DNA of 64,000 nucleotides from Heliocybe sulcata (taxonomy: Eukaryota; Basidiomycota; Agaricomycetes; Gloeophyllales; Gloeophyllaceae): NCBI GenBank assembly GCA_004369045.1, contig ML213504.1, positions 1,211,508-1,275,507 on the forward strand, in the 5' to 3' direction. Below, in pieces: positions 57,783 to 64,000 of this stretch. The position numbers and the translations under genes are program-made. The notes beneath the pieces were generated by a model. It had not been told where the DNA came from. It saw nothing but the letters and a program-made list of their open reading frames with translations, and searched no databases. Each line of letters starts with the position of its first letter. Position 1 is the stretch's first letter.

Positions 57783-60259
57783 TCAGTATGCAGATGGCAT
57801 CTGCCCGTCTTCAGATCCCTCCCCAGCTTGCGACCGTGGCCCGCTCGGTTGGCTCCCACTCCGCCCACGACCTGGGACGTACAGTACATCCCCTTGTGAC
57901 GATGTAGTCGTGGTTGTGAGTCGCTGCAGGGACCGAGCCGACGACAACGGTGGTGGTGGCGGTTGAGCTCCTTGGACGTTACCGAAGGAATCCCTTTCGC
58001 TACGAGGATGAGCAGGAAGACCGCGGGGACTCTTCTCAGCGGATGCTTTAACGGCAGCCAGCTTGCTTGCTGCGCGCCGCAAGGACTGGCTGCCGAAGGC
58101 CTTCTTCTTACCCGCGTACAGTGGAGGCAGCTCCTGGGTCCGCGAGGATGTGGCGGAGTATGGAGGGACCAAACTACCACCGGTGGCCGACGTCGATGCA
58201 GAGTCTCGCGGGGAACTCCTCATCGATCGAGACCCACCGGACCAGCGCTTCATACGGTCCTGCTTACGCTTGCTTGTGGGAGTATACATAATGATGTCGG
58301 AGCCGTACACGGCAGAACTGAGTGTCCGGGTACTGCCAACATGGGAGACATCATCTCTGTCGATAGTTGGCGAGACGATATCAATGGATATGTCGGGACG
58401 GCGCCGGGGCGGTACGCCTAGCGCAGTGTCCTGCTCAAACTGCTTCGCGAATTCCACTTGGGACGGCAGGATCACCCGGCCCATCGGGGAACTGCGATCA
58501 CTCAACCTCGAGTCTGCATCGTCCGTCGAATTAGGGGACCTGATGCCGACAGAGACACCTGCTTCATGCCTGAGACCGGGGGGAGTCAAGAGTGGGCTTT
58601 GACGCCCCCTGTCCTTCCCAGATGAACGAGGAGGCGATAAGGCATCTGCTGGTCCAGCAGGAATAGATGTGTTGACACTGAACCCATGGATAGCGCCGAA
58701 ATCTCCCGCATCGATAGGACAATCTGAGACGGATACAGGAGGCAGACTGGGCGCAGCAGCTCTGGTCTTGAGAGGGCTGATGTTTATTCTGGCGATGGGA
58801 CTGTCCACTGACGAACCCAAGGTTGGTGCTCTTGCTGAAGAACTCCGATAATGGAAAGTGACTATGGCAGTGCTGTTAGTACCCAGACAGAAACACCAGA
58901 AGAACAACACCAACGAAGGACAAAGATAGCACCAATGCTGAATGGGATGAAGTCGGGCACCGGGTCAAAGGCTAACATAGGCGTAACGATCAGGGCCTCT
59001 AGGACAAAGAGGCTGAACGCCTGCGCAACCCTTACGTCGAGCAAAGATGTTAGTCGATAACGCAGAGGCTGCCGGGATGACCCGTTCAAGATGAGCATGG
59101 ACATTCGCACTAGCACATAGACGTTGAAGACAACATGAAAGAGAGATGATGAGAGTGCAACCGGAAGGTATCTAACGCACAGCGTCAGTAGAAATCCTAC
59201 CGACAGATGATCTTGGAGGTCTTACAGTCTTCGGGTGCAGGTCGAGAGGTGAAGGGCTACCATGGGGCTAGCCGACGTACGAGATCAGTAATATAAATCT
59301 CGATGGGCATCATGGGCCTACCTTGTTATGCCTATGTTAATTGCATTTGTAGCAAACAAGAGGCCTGGAGATGCGTCAGCTATAGGTCCAAAGCTGAAGT
59401 CCAACGAAGTACCTATGCCGATCAACATCCAGCCCAAGTACAAGATCAGCTCCAGGGTTTTCATGCCAAGGTGCTTCAGTTCAGAGCGCAGGATGAACAG
59501 TGCGATGAGACGAGCAGAATGGGCTGACATATCGCCCCATGCAACAGCAAAAGCTATAGTATTGAAGTTGGTCCTAATACAGTTCTTCAAGGCAGCGGTC
59601 TGACGTACCGCATACTGTGTCGGCGTCGAGACCATATGTGATGAGTGACAAGAAATCTCCAAGACTGGCAAGTATGAAGCAGAACGAGAATATGAGCAGC
59701 AGGTTACTACGGTCTTGTCTGTGGTTCAGGGCAGCTGCCATGTGTGCCTGCGTCGACGTGATATGCTTCTCCCGCGACTGCAAAGCCTCGGTATCGAACA
59801 AGGGCGTGCTGGGCTTGCTGCCATTGTGGCACAGTGTGAATAACGCGCCAAGCTTCCGTAATAGCGTTCGAATGAGTGGAGATGATCCAAAGCATTGCAG
59901 GCTGCACCAGAAGACCGCTCCCAGGAAGAACGTTGATACTTCACGACTTTGGGATGCAAATGAGGACTGTGAGTTATAAGATCGCCCCAGATAGAAAAGG
60001 GCCACGGACAGGTTTGGAGAAAAGGTAGACCTCAGGTCAACTGCAGGCCTATAATCCATCCTTGGGCCGAGCCCGCCAAGCCACTAGGACAGGTGAACGA
60101 ATGACCGGACGCCGGTCGAGGAGATGGCCAAGTGAATTGCGACGGTGGTCCTGCCACAGGGAGCCAGCTCGCAGCCGAAATAATGAGGAAAACTGGCGCA
60201 AGCTGACGTACAACAACCAGGAAGACGGTGCTGGCAGCTGTAGCTGTGGCGCCCGACAT
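57783..60259 (-). CDS. polytopic membrane protein with long Ser/Pro-rich tail, function unknown
   Basis: Several minus-strand frames chain into one gene, but not every junction is settled. From about 60259 come hydrophobic segments: ASTVFLVVVRQLAPVFLIIS, then EVSTFFLGAVFWCSL and NLLLIFSFCFILASLGDFLS. Next are TIAFAVAWGDMSAHSARLIA and LELILYLGWMLIGIG (ends at about 59385). VALSSSLFHVVFNVYVLVRM and FSLFVLEALIVTPML follow, with a last segment up to 58911. The intron 58873-58910 (38 bp) joins the final exon 57783-58872, which codes for about 360 hydrophilic residues rich in Ser, Arg and Pro (SPIARINISPLKTR; GGSRSMRSSPRDSAS). The plan, seven or more spans followed by a long phospho-site-rich cytoplasmic tail, resembles fungal receptor-like proteins, but no known GPCR class motif is evident. 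The N-terminal end may lie up to 150 bp further upstream. Confidence 0.55.
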
Positions 60260-62079
60260 TTCAAGTATGTTAATGAAATGCGGGGCGACAGTACAACCGA
60301 AGGCTGGACTCCATCACAACCAGCTAGCAACCGGGCATACAGGTAACAGGATTCTGGATCCAACTAGACGCTCGCACTACGTACAACAGCCTCCTCTTCG
60401 TACATTGCAAGCGTCCGCTCGCTGCTTCGTTGTATTCCCAGGGGACCATATCAACCGGTCCCTATGCGACGTGCATGTCGTTTTCTGACATAGATCGCGG
60501 GGAAACAGTGCTAGACTGGTGCTCAGTGCTCGGATCTCAGAGCTCATGCGCAGACAGGACCTGGACAGAACTAGAGGGCAAACTCCGGAGCGGCCAGCAT
60601 AAGAACCATCATGATGGCTGCAGAACGCGTCCGGTCACTACGGTTTGATGCCGTACTTGCTCTTTCCGTCTGTCATTCCGACATGCTGTAGAACAACCGC
60701 TAGGCTCCGACGCCGACGCCACCGATCCTGCTTGTTCAATAACGAGCCCATTCTCCACAGTTGACGATGCCCGAGAATTCGGAATCTGCTATTTGGAAGA
60801 CCGAAGACCATCAACACTAGGGCCGCTGTGACGAGGACTGAGCAATGTCCTGAGCGGTCTCTTACCCTCGCACTCTGGTCGGGCTTGTTCTACTCGTGTA
60901 CGGTCTACACAACGACGTAGATATCATCACGGACTCTGAGACGCACGATCCATGCTGGTGTCGAGCTTGGTGTCTGTCGACATGCCTATACTGCCCGCGG
61001 CAGCCCCGCGAAGCGTCATGCTACTTTGTGGAGATCAGTTTGGCGCGCAGGTGGACATGGCTGCGATGTTGGAGTGCCTCAGGGCAACAGTCATGATCAA
61101 CTGAGTGGGCTACTGAGACGCACGGTGGTACCTCATTCACCTGAGGCCTGAGGTGAGAGGTATCGTAGCGGCCGAAAGTCCACTTCTGTATGCGGTCTTG
61201 ATTGTTTCCCCTACTTGAAGGAGAGCTGCATGATGACTTCAGTCCCGTGAAGGCGATGCATGACGTGATGTCTCAGCTGGAATGGTCAGGTGATGAACGT
61301 TAACCTCGACAAGATCGAGGTACCATCCTAGGTAACGTCGTGCCAATCCTACTGCTTTGCGTTATTTTGATTTTCGTGTATTGTGAACCTTGGTCAGGCG
61401 CTTCACATTTGCAGCCTGCAGGGTGTCGCTGTGTATCGATCCAGTGAACGAACGTCTGCTGTATATTTTCGAGCAACTCTACGTGTATAGTTGTATTCAC
61501 GTGAATAACAACAGACGCTACCACAAGGCTCAGGCAATATAGTCCATCGTTATGACATATAAGAGTCAGCCGTCTGATGCACGAAGCTTCTTGTTACAGG
61601 CACCGAAGCACGGTTAGCCAATGCAGCCCTCCTGCGAGTTGGCTGCTCACCTTGCCAGTGGACCCGTGACTCTGAGGTGCAGGCCTGTAATGATGCCGGC
61701 CCGGGAATACCGCGCTGAAGGTGTGGCGGGTATAAGCCTCCGTCTCATCATCACTATAGTAAGAAACTCATAGGCTTCTTGCTCGGAATGGATCTGAACC
61801 CACGTCCCGGGCTTCCTTGTCCTATTCAACTCCATGCTGACGCCGGCCACCATGTGCAGATCAGTGTCACGGGAGCTGCATCGGTTCCGTAACCAATGCT
61901 CTCCACAAGTTAAGGTATCATGCCCGCAGTGATTCGAGCCGTATGATCGAGGAAGCGCGATTTGTGCGTAATTCTTTTCATCTGAGAAGATATGTCACGT
62001 AACGAACGCAGTATACATGACCACTATAAATGTCCCAGCTGCGCGTTACACAGAGGACCAAACTCCCCCTCTTATCGCT
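60260..62079. other. gene-poor region, nothing recognised
   Basis: About 1.8 kb separate the divergent membrane-protein and glutaminase genes. The part next to 60260 may hold the first exon of the membrane protein. The rest has no frame with protein-like composition and no clear repeat. A small palindrome CCTCGACAAGATCGAGG lies at 61304-61320. CCACTATAAATG near 62028-62039 may be the TATA box of the glutaminase gene, about 45 bp before its ATG. Confidence 0.4.
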
Positions 62080-64000
62080 ATGAGGATTGCAGGAGCTGCC
62101 GCGGCGGTATTGCTGTTCGCTGCTGGGACGAATGCTGCTGTCAGCTGGGCTGCGACACCCTTCAACCCCGCTGCAGTTCCTTTGGCCGTTCGCACGCCAT
62201 ACCTCTCTGCCTGGCTTCCTCAAGGCTCTGGAACTGCTCTAAACGATGCATGGCCGGCCTTCTGGACAGGATCCGTACGTATTCATGGAACCGTATCCAG
62301 TACATGGTTACTGAGTTGCTATACCAGACCCTAGGATGGGCGGGATACATCAAGGTGGACAACACTGTATACACCTTCCTAGGTGATCCAGTCGTTTCTG
62401 GGACTAGTCCTTCTAAGGCAGTTCAGAAGAGTTTGACTGTAAGCGAGACCTAAGCTGTGTGTCGTACCTACCCTAACCTCAGACAAATAGTTCACTGCCA
62501 CTCAAAGCACATTCGTCATGACCGCTGGCCCAGTGGACTTGACCGTCAATTTTTTGAGTCCCGTGGAGGTCGGATCGCAGCGTCTGATTATACTGGTGCC
62601 TATCTGATTCATCCTCTATCGCGCAGCCCACGGACTTAGTACTTCAATCACTGCCGTTCTCGTACCTGGCTCTGTCTGCCCAATCCAACGACGGCAACTC
62701 ACATACTGTTCAAGTATACACGGATATAAGTGCGGAATGGGTGACTGGCGACGACTCTTTGACAGCAAACTGGACCACCGCCACCGGTGATATCCTCACC
62801 CACCAAGTCCAACTTGTATCCCAGACTCAGTTCGGCGAAGTCTCGGATCATATCCAACGTAAGTACACAACCCAAAATCCTGAGGCTATATTATGCTCAT
62901 ACTGGAACAGAGGGTTCTGCATATTACTCTACGCTCAACGTAAGCTTGTTAAGTCTCTTCAGGCGAACATTAACTTACCCGAGAGTACAATACAGACGGA
63001 TGGCGCAACCTATCAGACTGGGCAGGATACCGTCGTCCGTGCTCAGTTCATCAACAACGGTCAACTCGCTAACACTGAAGACACGAACTTCCGAGCTGTG
63101 TCAGACAACTGGCCCGTCTTTGGCTTGGCTCATGATCTTGGGACCGTTGGTACCGCCGCAACTAGCCCGGTCTTGTACTCTGTGGGTCACGTCCGTGACC
63201 CTGCTATCCAGTACATCGTATCTGGTGGTGCTCTGCAGTCCAGGAGTGTCTACTTCTGGAGTCAGTATTCCACTGTAGCCAGTGCTGTGAGTCATGATAA
63301 AAAATTCGACATCTGCTGTGTGCTTGTATTCATAGGGCCTATCAGATTTCTTTCTTCCTTGGCGACTATAGCAACGCGTTGTCTAGAGCCCAAGCTTTCG
63401 ATTCCAAATTGAACTCGGACTCCTCGGCCATCTCTAGCGACTATGCAGCCATTACTGCTTTGTCGGTTAGGCAGGCTTTCGGCGCCACCGAGATTACGGT
63501 TTCGAAGAACAGCGACGGCAGCTGGAATACGGATGATGTCCTCATGTTCATGAAGGAGATATCCAGTGACGGCGTCAGCAAATTCCTACTCGTTTCAGAC
63601 GGCTTTTCTTGACTCCAGCTATAGAACGTCAACACTGTAGACGTCATATTCCCTGCCTGGCCAATCTTCCTGTACACGAACCCTGCACTAGGAAAGTACT
63701 TGCTCCTGCCATTGTTCGAGTACCAAGCGACTGGCCAGTATCCGAACAACTGGGCTGTACATGATATGGGTTAGTCCATCGAAATGATACTAATCGATCT
63801 TACTGATATCACCGGGCAGGTGCAAATTATCCTAAGGCCATAGGCCATAATGATGGACAAGATGAGCCGATGCCGCTTGAAGGTCAGCTGCGCTGAAACA
63901 GTACCAGGGATATAGCGGATTCATGACCACGATCTTCACAGAGAGCGGCAACATGTTGATAATGACACTAAGCTACACGCAGAAAGCCAACGACCAATCG
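62080..64000 (+). CDS. gtaA: secreted glutaminase A-like protein (3' end outside window)
   Basis: Fungal GtaA-type glutaminases hydrolyse L-glutamine outside the cell. Exons: 62080-62274, 62328-62438, 62491-62568, 62627-62858, 62911-62939, 62996-63286, 63346-63573, 63625-63769, 63820-63882, 63942 to the window end. A signal peptide (MRIAGAAAAVLLFAAGTNA) starts at 62080. An in-frame Met 21 codons upstream (62017) would bury it and is less likely. The N-terminal beta domain has FNPAAVPLAVRTPYLSAWLP, VDNTVYTFLGDP and HTVQVYTDISAEWVTGD. The alpha part has DYAAITALSVRQAFGATEI, VDVIFPAWPIFLYTNPALGK and WAVHDMGANYPKAIGHNDGQ, ending with EESGNMLIMTLSY just before the window edge. These match the two domains known from GtaA (DUF4965/DUF5127 type). 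Exon 5 is only 29 nt. Confidence 0.93.

Noticed and set aside
61640-61860. Possible tRNA on the minus strand with a GGTTCAGATCC B-box-like string
   Set aside because: The T-arm stem does not pair (two mismatches in five) and no A box or acceptor stem fits.

Overview
The window is nuclear DNA of a filamentous basidiomycete, most likely an Agaricomycete. Genes are packed tightly on both strands. They are split by many short introns, mostly 44-63 bp with GT..AG ends and CTRAY-like branch points. The translated exons read as fungal orthologues: Vps52, Efr3, FPGS, cytosolic PheRS alpha and beta, Pex2, Kap120/importin-11, EMC10, Slx4, uL18/RPL5, RBM42, CTNNBL1, Utp15, TCTP, PDI, verprolin, CENP-C and glutaminase A. 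Gene models below were built by hand: every junction was chosen so that splice sites, phase and family similarity agree. No search was run.

Layout. (1) 1-3.8 kb is a repeat island. It holds the 3' part of a hypothetical gene, a deleted hAT element with intact ends and target duplication, and an element of about 1.8 kb bounded by long inverted repeats. (2) 3.8-23.6 kb is dense housekeeping: VPS52 (+) convergent with EFR3 (-), a secreted aldose 1-epimerase (-), a BRCT protein (-) divergent from folylpolyglutamate synthase (+), PheRS alpha (-) divergent from PEX2 (+), and a 21-exon importin (-). (3) 24.4-31.5 kb: EMC10 (-), then three consecutive intron-free genes, namely a small basic protein, a 690-aa HET-domain protein with a duplicated C-terminal module, and a four-helix membrane protein. 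This is the accessory-looking part. (4) 32-57.7 kb is again conserved and intron-rich: HIT protein, Ndfip/Bsd2 adaptor, PheRS beta, Prm10-like transporter, SLX4, RPL5, RBM42, a small unrecognised gene, CTNNBL1, UTP15, TCTP, PDI, verprolin, CENP-C. (5) 57.8-64 kb: an unrecognised polytopic membrane protein with a long Ser/Pro-rich tail, a gene-poor stretch, and a secreted glutaminase A that runs off the window.

The neighbours do not form one pathway, but several are functional partners: both subunits of cytosolic phenylalanyl-tRNA synthetase lie 18 kb apart. Divergent pairs sharing 135-350 bp promoters and convergent pairs 105-310 bp apart dominate the layout. The least ordinary signals are the intron-free HET block with its duplicated module, the hAT and long-TIR elements beside a VPS52 that looks short at its N-terminus, two GC-AG introns, twin starts in FPGS, and a 67-aa gene assembled from three tiny exons.
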